A stretch of 64,000 nt of DNA from Sphingobium arseniciresistens (GTDB taxonomy: Bacteria > Pseudomonadota > Alphaproteobacteria > Sphingomonadales > Sphingomonadaceae), in the NCBI GenBank assembly GCA_029167225.1, contig JARFNK010000023.1, positions 1 through 64,000 on the forward strand, in the 5' to 3' direction. The translations under genes were made by a program, and so were the position numbers. The notes under the pieces are model-generated. The model searched no databases. It saw nothing but the letters and a program-made list of their open reading frames with translations, and was not told the origin of the DNA. Of the stretch, positions 40,568 to 48,791 are shown in pieces; position 1 is the stretch's first letter, and the number at the start of each line of letters is the position of its first letter.

Positions 40568-40858
40568 TCAATCCGATGCGGGCAGGGGCTTGGCGTCCTT
40601 GGTGTTGAGCGCCACGCCATTCACGGAAAGCGAACCCTTGCCGGGCTTCACGCACAGCAGTTCAAAGCTGTTGGCAGCATCGACATAGCGCTTGCCCATC
40701 AACGTGCCCTTGGCAAAGTCGTCGCTCAGGGGCGCGGGCGTTTCCGGCTTGGCTTCGCCCATGGGCGCGCCGCCGCATTCTATCGTGCCTTCGCCGCTGC
40801 GGATCACCATCACCTCGGTATCGCAGGCTGCGCTTTTCAGTTTCGTTCCGGGCTTCAT
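40568..40858 (-). CDS. Small conserved Cys-containing protein
   Basis: A 96-residue protein of unknown function. Three cysteines are spread as SAACDTEVMVIR, IECGGAPM and LLCVKPGKGSLS, with conserved-looking turns (GGAPM, GKRYVD). From memory, very similar small proteins occur beside CoA ligases in actinobacterial and sphingomonad catabolic operons. There is no signal peptide or membrane segment. It sits between a CoA transferase (20 bp upstream) and a CoA ligase (10 bp downstream), suggesting an accessory role for one of them. Metal or acyl-thioester binding is possible but not shown. Confidence 0.75.
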   Translation of the reverse strand: MKPGTKLKSAACDTEVMVIRSGEGTIECGGAPMGEAKPETPAPLSDDFAKGTLMGKRYVDAANSFELLCVKPGKGSLSVNGVALNTKDAKPLPASD

Positions 40859-40878
40859 ATTGTCCTACCTTCCAAGGC

Positions 40879-42105
40879 TCAGGCGATGGCGCCGCTTGCC
40901 TTCAACTGCTCGATGCGGTCCCATTCCAGACCAAGTTCCATTAGCACGATTTCGGTGTGCTCCGATGCCTGGGGCGACCGGGTCGTCTGCAGGGGTGCGC
41001 CATCGAACTGCACGGGGCCGCGCACGAGCCTGAGCGGTTCGCCGCCGTCGGCGCCTTCGACCTCGATGATCATGTCGTTCGCCAGCGCCTGTTCGTCGGT
41101 CAGCAGATCCTGGAAGCTCTGGACCGGCGCCCATTGGCCCTTCATCGTCTTCAGGTGATCGCGCCAATAGGCGAACGGCTTGGTCGCAAATGCCTTGACG
41201 AGGATGTCGCTGGCCGCGCCCGCATTCTCAATGAGCGAAAGCACGTCGTTGAAACGTGGATCGTCGGCCGCCTCGGGCACACCCACATGCGCGAAGGTGT
41301 CGCGGATCAGGCCTGTTGGGCTGACCATGCACAGATTGATGGTGCCACCGTCGGAGGTGTAGAAATTGCCCATGAAGGGGTTGCGCAGGGAACCGCCGGA
41401 TGTCGGCATGCCATTGCGCGTGACGACGCCGGTTTCCATGATCTGGGCGATCTGCGCGCCCGATGCCCACCAGCCGGCGCTCAGCAGCGACACATCGAGT
41501 TCTGCTGCTTCGCCGGTCTTTTCGCGATTGAACAGGGCGCCCGCAATGCCACCGGCAATGAACATGCCGCCGATGGAATCGCCAAAGGCAGGAATGCCCT
41601 GCGTGAGCGGCCCCGGCAGTTCTTCCGGGGTCATGGCATAGGCGATGCCGCTTCTTGCCCAAAAGCATGTACCGTCGAAGCCGCCGACCTCCCGCTCCGG
41701 CCCCTTGTTGCCGAGCGCGCTGCCGCGGGCATAGATGATGTTCGGATTGGCGGCGCGGATATGCTCGACATCGAACTTGTTCTTCTGGCGCACCTGGGGA
41801 AGATAGTTCGTCAGGAACACGTCGGCGGATTTCGCCAGCTCATAGAGCACTTCCTGCCCCTCGGGCGTCGACACGTCGATGCCGACGCTGCGCTTGCCGC
41901 GATTGGGGTGCTCGAACAGCGTGTGGCGCAGCGGATCGAGCGTGACGCCGCCCATGTTGAGGAAGCCACGCTGGGTGTCACCACGAACCGGGTGCTCGAT
42001 CTTGATGACGTCGGCACCCCAGTCCGCCAGCACTGCGCCTGCAGCCGGTACGAAGGTGAACTGCGCGACTTCCAGAACGCGCACACCTTTCATCACCTGA
42101 GTCAT
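40879..42105 (-). CDS. Family III CoA transferase (CaiB/BaiF)
   Basis: A 408-residue typical family III enzyme: [20 protein letters not shown] then [18 protein letters not shown] at the N-terminus, [11 protein letters not shown] in the middle, and the catalytic Asp in [14 protein letters not shown]. It transfers CoA between carboxylates without ATP through a glutamyl or aspartyl anhydride. ATG 42105 is chosen by family alignment. It is the first gene of the five-gene minus operon and is divergent from the SDR at 42339. Together with the second, unusual CoA transferase it may exchange CoA between incoming acid and released product. Confidence 0.92.
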   Translation of the reverse strand: MTQVMKGVRVLEVAQFTFVPAAGAVLADWGADVIKIEHPVRGDTQRGFLNMGGVTLDPLRHTLFEHPNRGKRSVGIDVSTPEGQEVLYELAKSADVFLTNYLPQVRQKNKFDVEHIRAANPNIIYARGSALGNKGPEREVGGFDGTCFWARSGIAYAMTPEELPGPLTQGIPAFGDSIGGMFIAGGIAGALFNREKTGEAAELDVSLLSAGWWASGAQIAQIMETGVVTRNGMPTSGGSLRNPFMGNFYTSDGGTINLCMVSPTGLIRDTFAHVGVPEAADDPRFNDVLSLIENAGAASDILVKAFATKPFAYWRDHLKTMKGQWAPVQSFQDLLTDEQALANDMIIEVEGADGGEPLRLVRGPVQFDGAPLQTTRSPQASEHTEIVLMELGLEWDRIEQLKASGAIA

Positions 42106-42338
42106 AATCCCGTCATCCCCTCGCATACCGCACGACACGGCTGAATTCATCAAAGCCTAGATGCTGGGATCGACGCCGCAAACCCCCCAGAGGGTTGCGC
42201 GCTCGGGCTATCGCTCGCACGATGCCGCCGGTCGGCTCAACGCTGCGGCGATATCCATGGCACGTCCCGGAAAGCATTGGTTGAGAAGGGCCATAGCTGT
42301 GCCAATAGCCGCATGAAGACATGTCCTGGAGGGATGCC

Positions 42339-43130
42339 ATGAAAATCGACTCTTCGCTTTCCGCTGTCGTGACGGGCGGCGCATCGGGATTGGGGCTCGC
42401 CACGGTTCGCGCGCTGCGTGAGGCGGGCGTCAAGGTCGCGATCTTCGACATCAATGAAGACAGCGGCCAGAAAATCGCCGAAGAAGTTGGCGCCCTGTTC
42501 TGCAAGGTCGACATCATGTCGGAGGAAAGCGCGATGGCTGGTTTCGAGAAGGCCCGCGCTGCCAATGGCCAGGAACGGCTGCTGGTCCATTGCGCGGTGG
42601 TTTCCAAGGGGGGCAAGACGGTCAGCAAGGACAAGGAGACCGGCGGATACAAGCGCCTGTCGACGGCCGACTACGCCATTTCGGCCGAGGGCGTCCTTGT
42701 TGCCAGCTATCGCATGGCGTCGATTTCGGCGCTGGGCATGGCGTCGCTGGAGCCGCTTGAGGATGGCGAGCGCGGTGCCATCGTGCTGACGTCCAGTGCT
42801 GCGGCGCAAGATGGACAGGTGGGGCAGGTGGCCTATGGCTCGCTCAAGGCGGGCGTCAATGGCATGGTGCTGCCCATGGCGCGCGACCTCATGGAACTCG
42901 GCATTCGCGTCAATGCGATCATGCCCGGCATTTTCGCCACCCCACCGATGCTCCGCTTCAAGGATATGAACCCGGCCATGTGGGACAGCTTGAGCAATTC
43001 GGTTCCCTTCCCCAGGCGCTTGGGAAAGCCCGAGGAATTTGCCAGCATCGCGATGGAGCTGCTGCGCAACAGCTACATGAATGCGCAGACCGTCCGGGTA
43101 GACGGCGCCATTCGCTTCCCGCCCCGCTGA
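42339..43130 (+). CDS. SDR of 17-beta-HSD10/3-hydroxyacyl-CoA dehydrogenase type
   Basis: A 263-residue SDR. Features: TGGASGLGLATVRAL, FDINEDSG, HCAVV in place of NNAG, IVLTSSAAAQDGQVGQ, YGSLK (YxxxK), NAIMPGIFATPPM and a C-terminal VDGAIRFPP. This pattern resembles HSD17B10 proteins that oxidise 3-hydroxyacyl-CoA and hydroxysteroids. ATG 42339 follows TGGAGGGA. It is divergent from the five-gene CoA-transferase operon (233 bp apart) and ends in a hairpin, so it is a single-gene unit. Confidence 0.88.
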   Translation: MKIDSSLSAVVTGGASGLGLATVRALREAGVKVAIFDINEDSGQKIAEEVGALFCKVDIMSEESAMAGFEKARAANGQERLLVHCAVVSKGGKTVSKDKETGGYKRLSTADYAISAEGVLVASYRMASISALGMASLEPLEDGERGAIVLTSSAAAQDGQVGQVAYGSLKAGVNGMVLPMARDLMELGIRVNAIMPGIFATPPMLRFKDMNPAMWDSLSNSVPFPRRLGKPEEFASIAMELLRNSYMNAQTVRVDGAIRFPPR

Positions 43131-43166
43131 CATAACGACAGTTTTCGCAGGGCATATGTCTGTGGT

Positions 43167-43188
43167 GCCGGGCGCCGATGCGCCCGGC
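43167..43188 (+). terminator. Hairpin after SDR
   Basis: GCCGGGCGC pairs perfectly with GCGCCCGGC over a 4 nt loop, 36 bp after the SDR stop. GTCTCTGC follows, so the T-run is weak, but stem strength suggests a terminator. Confidence 0.6.
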
Positions 43189-43233
43189 GTCTCTGCGGCC
43201 ATGCATGCCATCTCGCGCCTGCGAAAAAATATA

Positions 43234-43276
43234 CTAAGCTAGGTTGACATTGAGTCTGAAATAGCTAAGCTAGGTT
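43234..43276 (+). promoter_or_regulatory. Direct repeats over candidate promoter of small secreted protein
   Basis: CTAAGCTAGGTT occurs at 43234-43245 and 43265-43276, starts 31 bp apart (about three helical turns). TTGACA (43244-43249) overlaps the end of the first repeat, and TAAGCT (43266-43271) in the second could act as the -10 with 16 nt spacing. The second copy also carries TAGCT-A-AGCTA. It lies 47 bp before the gene at 43323. Confidence 0.45.
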
Positions 43277-43322
43277 AGTGTTATGAGATTCTCTCGCTAA
43301 TCCCAGTTTCGAATGAGGTTTG

Positions 43323-43631
43323 ATGATGATCCGCTTTGCAAAAATTGCCCTTCCGCTTTCGCTGCTGGGCGCTGCCATTCTTCCGCAGATGGCGTCCGCC
43401 GATGACGCCGTGCAGATCGCTTCGGCGACCAGCGCGGCCGATTTCAAGGGCAAGATGCTCTATGGCCCGACCGGCGAGCGCCTCGCCGCGGTCTATCGCG
43501 TGAGTCAGGATGGCGCCGCGCAGATCATCCTGAACGGCAAGATGATCAGCGTTCCCGCGTCGACGCTGACGGCCGCTGATGGCAAGTTGGCGACGAGCCT
43601 TTCCAAGCGCGACCTTCTGACGTCGCGCTGA
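43323..43631 (+). CDS. Small secreted/periplasmic protein of unknown function
   Basis: A 102-residue protein with an obvious signal peptide (IRFAKIALPLSLLGAAIL, cleavage near ASA-DD). The mature part of about 75 residues is small and partly charged, with GKMLYGPTGERLAAVYRV and IILNGKMISVPAS, resembling a PRC-barrel-like or small beta-sandwich unit common in sphingomonads. Start 43323 or 43326 (two ATGs) follows GAGG. It is a single-gene unit between hairpins, with an unusual repeat-bearing promoter. It is not clearly tied to the catabolic genes. Confidence 0.82.
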   Translation: MMIRFAKIALPLSLLGAAILPQMASADDAVQIASATSAADFKGKMLYGPTGERLAAVYRVSQDGAAQIILNGKMISVPASTLTAADGKLATSLSKRDLLTSR

Positions 43632-43685
43632 AAAAGCGTACCTGACGGCGCGGCCTCCCTCCCCGGAGCGCCCGTTGGGAAGAAT

Positions 43686-43715
43686 AGGGCTGTCTCGGAA
43701 GGGGCAGCCCTTTTT
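43686..43715 (+). terminator. Rho-independent terminator after small secreted protein
   Basis: AGGGCTG (43686-43692) pairs with CAGCCCT (43705-43711) over a 12 nt loop and TTTTT follows directly. Classic intrinsic terminator, 54 bp after the stop codon. Confidence 0.85.
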
Positions 43716-43947
43716 GTGTGCGTGGTGAGTGTGGACCTTGTCCCACGGATCGGAGAGGTCACCCGGCGCGCTTTCGTAGCTCCAGCAGGCTTTACCCGCT
43801 CGCCGGTCGTAGACACTCGATCAAAAATCCGATCCGCTGCTGCGCGATCGAGTGCTGCTCGATATTGCTGGTTTGAGTGGCATCACGCGCCGATCGTTGA
43901 TTGCCCGGCGATGATTTCCTGATCGTGGTGAGTCCAGCCTGGAACGG
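43716..43947. other. Intergenic region without a supported gene
   Basis: Between the terminator and the MarR gene there is about 230 bp (316 bp counting from the gene end) with no convincing coding signal. It contains CACTCGATC (43814) and GATCGAGTG (43846), a 9 bp inverted repeat with a 23 nt loop. Short open frames there match nothing I recognise. Confidence 0.5.
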
Positions 43948-44529
43948 CTACTGTGCCGGTGGCTCGCTACCTGCGGCTTTGCCGATATTTTCCGAGATCA
44001 TGTCGAGCAGGGTGTTGAAGCGGGTGAGGTCGTCAAACTTAAACCCTGCGAAAGCCACCTCTTCATTCGCGCGGGCGATGCCAGCCAGCTTCGACGTGAT
44101 CTTCTGGCCGGTTTCGGTGAGGTAGACCGCGTGCGCGCGGCGATCGTCATCCTTCTGGCGACGTTCCACCAGGCCATCGGCGCACAGGCGATCGATCATT
44201 CGTCCCGCGGATGCCTCCGCGACCTCCAGAAGATTGGCGATCGTGCGCTGGGTGGCGCCCGGATGCCGGGCAACCACGGCGATGACGGTCCATTGCGAGC
44301 GGGTGACGCCCAGCCGGACGACGCTCTGGTCGAAATGCGCACGGAGCTGCCGTGCGATCACCGAGAGTTTCAGTGACGCATTGCGCATCAGGTCCGTTGA
44401 TGTTTCGACCGCCGGTGCTTCGTGTAATTTATGCATCGTCGCAGCAGCATAGCGCCATTGCGGCGAAACGAAAGCAGCGTCGTTCTGTTGTTCCTCCTGC
44501 GACACGTTTATATTGTGCCGTTCACGCAC
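43948..44529 (-). CDS. MarR-family transcriptional regulator
   Basis: A 193-residue MarR protein. The winged helix is in SQWTVIAVVARHPGATQ, IANLLEVAEASAGRMIDRL and the wing GLVERRQKDDDRRAHAVYLT. GTG 44529 overlaps the thiolase stop by 8 bp; ATG 44436 would shorten it by 31 residues and still keep the fold, so the start is uncertain. It follows the thiolase on the same strand, suggesting co-transcription and control of that gene, possibly through the palindrome at 45794. Confidence 0.85.
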   Translation of the reverse strand: MRERHNINVSQEEQQNDAAFVSPQWRYAAATMHKLHEAPAVETSTDLMRNASLKLSVIARQLRAHFDQSVVRLGVTRSQWTVIAVVARHPGATQRTIANLLEVAEASAGRMIDRLCADGLVERRQKDDDRRAHAVYLTETGQKITSKLAGIARANEEVAFAGFKFDDLTRFNTLLDMISENIGKAAGSEPPAQ

Positions 44530-45778
44530 GTTCGATGATGATCGCCGGAGCCATACCCCCCGCCGCGCACATCGTGATCAGCGCATAGCGACCGCCGATC
44601 CGCTCCAGTTCATCAAGCGCCGTACCGATCAGGACGGCCCCGGTGGCGCCGATCGGATGGCCCAGCGCGATCGCACCGCCATTGGGGTTGAGCCGGGCGC
44701 GGTCGATCTCCATGTCGCGAATGAACTTCTCGGTGACGACCGCAAAGGCTTCGTTGACTTCAAAGACGTCGATATCATCCTTGGTCAGGCCGGCCTTCGC
44801 CAAAACCTTGCGTGCGGCAGGAACGGGCGCGTTGAGCATGAGCGTCGGGCAATCGCCGACATTGGCGGTGGCGACGACACGGGCGCGGGGCTTCAGGCCA
44901 CTTCTGAGGGCATAGCCTTCCGACGCCAGCAGCAGCGCGGCGGCGCCATCGACCACGCCGGAAGATGTGCCGGCATGATGTAGCGGTTCGATCTGGAGGT
45001 CGGGATATTTCTGGTTGATGAGCTGGCGGAAGGTCGGGCCTTCCGGGCGCGAGGGCATGTCGAAAAATGCCGCGAAGGCCGGCTTGAGCTGTGCCAGCTG
45101 CTCGGCGGTGGTGTCCGGGCGCGGATATTCCTCATGATCCAGGATCACTGCGCCATCGTCGCCGATGACGGGCACGGTCGATCGGGCAAAGCGGCCTTCG
45201 CGCAGCGCGATGGCGGCGCGGCGCTGGCTTTCGGCGCCAAAGGCGTCGAGCTGTTCGCGGGTGATGCCTTCCATAGCGGCGATGGCGTCGGCGCTCACGC
45301 CTTGGTTCGACTGGGGATGCTTTGCCTGAAGGCGCATGTTGCCCGTGCCGAGGCCGCCCGCCGACTTGACGCCGGCCTCGCGCAGGGACTGGCCGTACCA
45401 GTTGACGTGAGACATCATCTCCGTGCCGCCGGCGACAATAAGATCCTCCATGCCGGCCATGATCTGCCCGGCGGCCAGATTGGTGGCGGTCAGGCCGCTG
45501 CCGCAGAAGCGATCCAGGGTGACGCCCGAAACCTTGATGTCATAATCAGCGTCGAGGGCCGCCATCCGCCCCATGTCGCCGCCCTGCAACCCGATCTGCG
45601 CGCTGGTGCCCCAGATGACGTCGTCGATCTCGGTCGTGTTGACGCCGTTGCGATCCCTGATCGCGCGCAGCACCGTGGCGGCAATATGTTGCGGATGCAT
45701 ATGCGACAGAGCGCCCTTGCCCAGTTTGCCAATGCTGCGCGGCGTGCGGACAGCGTCAATGATAAAGGCATCGGCCAA
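44522..45778 (-). CDS. Acetyl-CoA acyltransferase (thiolase)
   Basis: A 418-residue thiolase with all catalytic motifs: nucleophile Cys92 in DRFCGSGL, NEAFAVV, GHPIGATG and the second cysteine in TMCAAGGMAP. It performs CoA-dependent cleavage of 3-ketoacyl-CoA or the reverse condensation. The start is TTG 45778 behind AGGAGATGAGC, because the nearby ATG is in another frame. The MarR gene follows and overlaps. In contrast to the thiolase-fold protein at 29703 this one is catalytically complete. Confidence 0.93.
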   Translation of the reverse strand: MADAFIIDAVRTPRSIGKLGKGALSHMHPQHIAATVLRAIRDRNGVNTTEIDDVIWGTSAQIGLQGGDMGRMAALDADYDIKVSGVTLDRFCGSGLTATNLAAGQIMAGMEDLIVAGGTEMMSHVNWYGQSLREAGVKSAGGLGTGNMRLQAKHPQSNQGVSADAIAAMEGITREQLDAFGAESQRRAAIALREGRFARSTVPVIGDDGAVILDHEEYPRPDTTAEQLAQLKPAFAAFFDMPSRPEGPTFRQLINQKYPDLQIEPLHHAGTSSGVVDGAAALLLASEGYALRSGLKPRARVVATANVGDCPTLMLNAPVPAARKVLAKAGLTKDDIDVFEVNEAFAVVTEKFIRDMEIDRARLNPNGGAIALGHPIGATGAVLIGTALDELERIGGRYALITMCAAGGMAPAIIIERA

Positions 45779-45793
45779 AGCTCATCTCCTGGT

Positions 45794-45807
45794 CATATAC
45801 GCATATG
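45794..45807. promoter_or_regulatory. Near-palindrome upstream of thiolase
   Basis: CATATACGCATATG, symmetric at 12 of 14 positions, 15 bp before the thiolase start and in the 189 bp divergent gap to the MFS gene. An AT-rich palindrome here is suitable for the co-transcribed MarR regulator. Confidence 0.35.
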
Positions 45808-45967
45808 GTACGTTTGCTTCGGCTATCGCATGGAAGCGCTTTGGCACGCCACCGCCAACCCAATCGCGCAGGCGATTGATGTTCCTTCCGGCGTTTCACT
45901 GGCCGCTCCTGTGGTAACAGCGCTGGAGAGCCGCGACAGCGCGAGCGGCCGACAAGGAGGGGCGCAT

Positions 45968-47638
45968 ATGGCAGCGACGAGCGCCGGCAAGGGTGCGGGG
46001 CAGGGCGGTACATTCGCGCCGCTGCGGGAACCGGTATTCCGGCGGATCTGGACGGCGAGCGTCCTTTCCAATTTCGGGCAGCTCATCCTGGGGGTCGGCG
46101 CTGCGTGGGAGATGACGCGGCTGACCCCGTCGGCAAGCATGGTCGCGCTGGTCCAGACCGCACTCATGTTTCCGCTCATGCTGGTCGCGGTCCCGGCGGG
46201 CGCGGTGGCCGACATGTTCGACCGGCGAAAGATCGCGATGACCGGCCTGGCCTTCTCGATGGTCTGTGCCGCGATCCTCACGCTGCTGGCCTGGTCCGGC
46301 TATACTTCGCCGTGGATGCTGCTGTTGTTCTGCGCTCTGATCGGCGCGGGCGTAGCGCTCTATTCGCCGGCCTGGCAGGCGTCGATCAGCGAGCAGGTCG
46401 GGCCGGAACTGCTGCCGCCCGCCGTCGCGCTGGGCACGATCAGCTATAATGTCGCACGCAGCTTCGGGCCGGCGCTGGGCGGATTGATCGTCCTTGCAGC
46501 GGGCGCGCAGGCTGCCTTTGCGGTCAATGCGGTCTGTTACCTGCCGCTGTTCTTCGCCTTCTTCCTGTGGCGGCGCAGGCATGTCCCCTCACGGCTTCCG
46601 CCCGAGCAGATACACCGCGCGATCGTTTCCGGCGCGCGCTACGCCTTTCACGCCGGGGCGATCCGCACGGTGCTGCTGCGCGCTTTCCTCTTCGGCCTTT
46701 CGGGGGCTTCCGCCTCCGCGCTCGCGCCTCTGGTGGCAAGGAACCTGCTGGGCGGCGACGCCAGCATCTATGGCATATTGCTGGGTGCAAGCGGTGTCGG
46801 TGCGGTCGGGGGCGCGCTGCTGGTCGGACCGGCGCGCGAGCGGTTCGGCACGCGGGCGACGACCGGCGCAATGGCCGTGATCGGCGGGCTGGCCCTTGTT
46901 CTCGTCGGCTTCAGTCGCTCCGTGCCACTGACCTGCTTTGCGCTGCTGATTGCAGGCGGCGCCAACATTCTGACCATCGCGTTGTTCAATGTCTCCGTGC
47001 AGTTGGCCGCACCGCGCTGGGTGACGGCGCGCGCGGTCTCGCTCTTCTCGTCGGCGCTCACCGGCGGCATCGCGCTGGGCGCGTGGATCTGGGGCACGGT
47101 CGCCAATGACTGGTCGGTCGACGTTGCGCTCTATGCCTCCGGCGTGGCACTGGCATGCATGCCGCTATTGGGTTTCTTCCTGCCGCTGCCCGATGCCAGC
47201 GAAGCGGATGTCGAACCGTTCGAGCTGCACAATGAGCCTGAGGTCGGGATGGCGCTCACGCGTCGGTCCGGACCCGTCATCATCGAGATCGACTATGATG
47301 TCGACCCCGATCAGGCGCGGGAATTTTACGCCGTCATGCTCAAGGTGCAGCGCACGAGGCTGCGCAACGGCGGGTTCAACTGGTCGATTTCGCGCGACAT
47401 CGCCGACCCGGCCCTGTGGACGGAGCGCTATCAATGTCCGACCTGGGGCGATTATCTCCACATGCGCGAGCGCTTTACGCAGGCTGACAAGGCCGCGCAG
47501 GTGGATGCCCGTGCCTTTGATCGCAAGGCGGATCAGGTGCGCGTGCGCCGGCTGCTCGAACGACCTTTCGGCTCGGTCCGCTGGCGAGCGGATTCGCCCG
47601 ACCCCCGGCAGGATGGGATGGGCTATATCGGCCCCTGA
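45968..47638 (+). CDS. MFS_3-type exporter with C-terminal soluble domain
   Basis: A 556-residue transporter. Residues about 15-410 form some 12 hydrophobic segments of the MFS_3/EntS family (FRRIWTASVLSNFGQLILGVG; GAVADMFDRRKIAM loop). The final 130 residues are soluble and include VIIEIDYDVDPDQAREFYAV and YLHMRERFTQADKAAQ, resembling the domain seen in many MFS_3 proteins. Start ATG 45968 follows AAGGAGGGGCG. The family exports siderophores or drugs; here it could export a toxic pathway compound. Divergent to the thiolase/MarR operon. Confidence 0.88.
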   Translation: MAATSAGKGAGQGGTFAPLREPVFRRIWTASVLSNFGQLILGVGAAWEMTRLTPSASMVALVQTALMFPLMLVAVPAGAVADMFDRRKIAMTGLAFSMVCAAILTLLAWSGYTSPWMLLLFCALIGAGVALYSPAWQASISEQVGPELLPPAVALGTISYNVARSFGPALGGLIVLAAGAQAAFAVNAVCYLPLFFAFFLWRRRHVPSRLPPEQIHRAIVSGARYAFHAGAIRTVLLRAFLFGLSGASASALAPLVARNLLGGDASIYGILLGASGVGAVGGALLVGPARERFGTRATTGAMAVIGGLALVLVGFSRSVPLTCFALLIAGGANILTIALFNVSVQLAAPRWVTARAVSLFSSALTGGIALGAWIWGTVANDWSVDVALYASGVALACMPLLGFFLPLPDASEADVEPFELHNEPEVGMALTRRSGPVIIEIDYDVDPDQAREFYAVMLKVQRTRLRNGGFNWSISRDIADPALWTERYQCPTWGDYLHMRERFTQADKAAQVDARAFDRKADQVRVRRLLERPFGSVRWRADSPDPRQDGMGYIGP

Positions 47639-47735
47639 CTCTGGGCCGCGGTGCCGCCTGGCAAGATCGGGAAGTGGAACGCGCCCAATGACGTTTAGCG
47701 CCCGGAGGACTGATGATGAGGAGGAGAGGTGCGAG

Positions 47736-48776
47736 ATGGCGAACGGCAAGACATACAGGGTCATCCAGTGGGCAACGGGCAATATCGGAGCCCGCGCCCT
47801 GCGCGCGGTGATCGAGCATCCCCGGCTGGAACTGGCCGGCCTGTGGGTGAGCTCGCAGGAGAAGGTCGGGCGGGACGCGGGCGAACTGGCGGGGATCGCG
47901 CCCTGCGGCGTCCAGGCCACCAATTCCGTCGATGCCCTGATCGCCACGCCGGCGGATTGCGTGCTCTACATGCGCCAGGGCACGGACATCGACGAACTCT
48001 GCCGGCTGCTGGCTTCGGGCAAGAATGTCGTGACCACGCGGGGCGACTTCCACCATCCCCCGTTCATGGATCCGGACATCCGGGCGCGCATCGAGCAGGC
48101 GTGCGAGCAGGGCAACAGCGCGATCTACAGCACCGGCTCCAGTCCGGGCTTCGTCACGGAGGCGCTGCCGATTGTGCTGCTGTCGCTCTCCCGCCGGCAT
48201 GATTGCCTGACGATCGACGAATATGCCGACATGGAGAGCCGCAATTCGCCGGACCTGCTGTTCAACATCATGGGCTATGGCGTCGCCCCCAGGGCGTTCG
48301 ATCCGCGCCAGATCGAGCATGTGAAGGGGGACTTTGCCGGCTCGCTCGCCCAGATCGCCGACGCGACCGGACTGAGGGTCGATCGTTGGGATGCGGTGGG
48401 GGAAATGTCTGCCGCCACGCAGGATGTTACCATCGCCGCCGGTACGATCCCCACCGGCACGGTCGCCGCGCAGCGCATCACGATCACGGGTTATGACAGG
48501 GAGAAGCCGGTGCTGCGCTTCCGCGCCAACTGGTACTGCTCGCGCGACATCGAGAACCCGGAATGGGAATTGCGGGAATCGGGCTGGCGCATCCGGGTGG
48601 AAGGCGACACGCCGCTGGACGTTGCGATCACCTTTCCCGTGAAGCCGGAAGACTATGCGGCGTTCACGCCGGGCCTGACGGCACATCGCGCCGTCAATGC
48701 GGTGCCTGCGGTGTGCGCGGCGCCGGCAGGCATTCGCACCACGGCCGATCTGCCCCAGATCATTGCTCAGTTCTGA
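47736..48776 (+). CDS. DapB-like NAD(P)-dependent dehydrogenase
   Basis: A 346-residue protein with an N-terminal Rossmann fold starting VIQWATGNIGARALRAVIEHP, typical of the DapB-N/2,4-diaminopentanoate-dehydrogenase-like group, followed by a C-terminal domain with EYADMESRNSPDLLF. ATG 47736 follows AGGAGGAGAGGTG. Relatives without amino-acid context are common in actinobacteria and sphingomonads and their substrates are unknown; a ketone or imine reduction is plausible. It is downstream of the MFS exporter by 97 bp and convergent with the SDR at 48792. Confidence 0.83.
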   Translation: MANGKTYRVIQWATGNIGARALRAVIEHPRLELAGLWVSSQEKVGRDAGELAGIAPCGVQATNSVDALIATPADCVLYMRQGTDIDELCRLLASGKNVVTTRGDFHHPPFMDPDIRARIEQACEQGNSAIYSTGSSPGFVTEALPIVLLSLSRRHDCLTIDEYADMESRNSPDLLFNIMGYGVAPRAFDPRQIEHVKGDFAGSLAQIADATGLRVDRWDAVGEMSAATQDVTIAAGTIPTGTVAAQRITITGYDREKPVLRFRANWYCSRDIENPEWELRESGWRIRVEGDTPLDVAITFPVKPEDYAAFTPGLTAHRAVNAVPAVCAAPAGIRTTADLPQIIAQF

Positions 48777-48791
48777 AGACGAGAGGCGGGC

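Noticed and set aside
42181-42196. AACCC-N6-GGGTT inverted repeat between divergent operons
   Set aside because: Only 5 bp arms with a C-run spacer; not distinguishable from chance.
43814-43854. 9 bp inverted repeat CACTCGATC/GATCGAGTG
   Set aside because: Long 23 nt loop and no T-run; too weak to call a terminator, operator or RNA gene.
43716-43922. Short open frame after the terminator at 43686
   Set aside because: 68 residues, no ribosome site, no family match, begins inside the T-run region; treated as non-coding.
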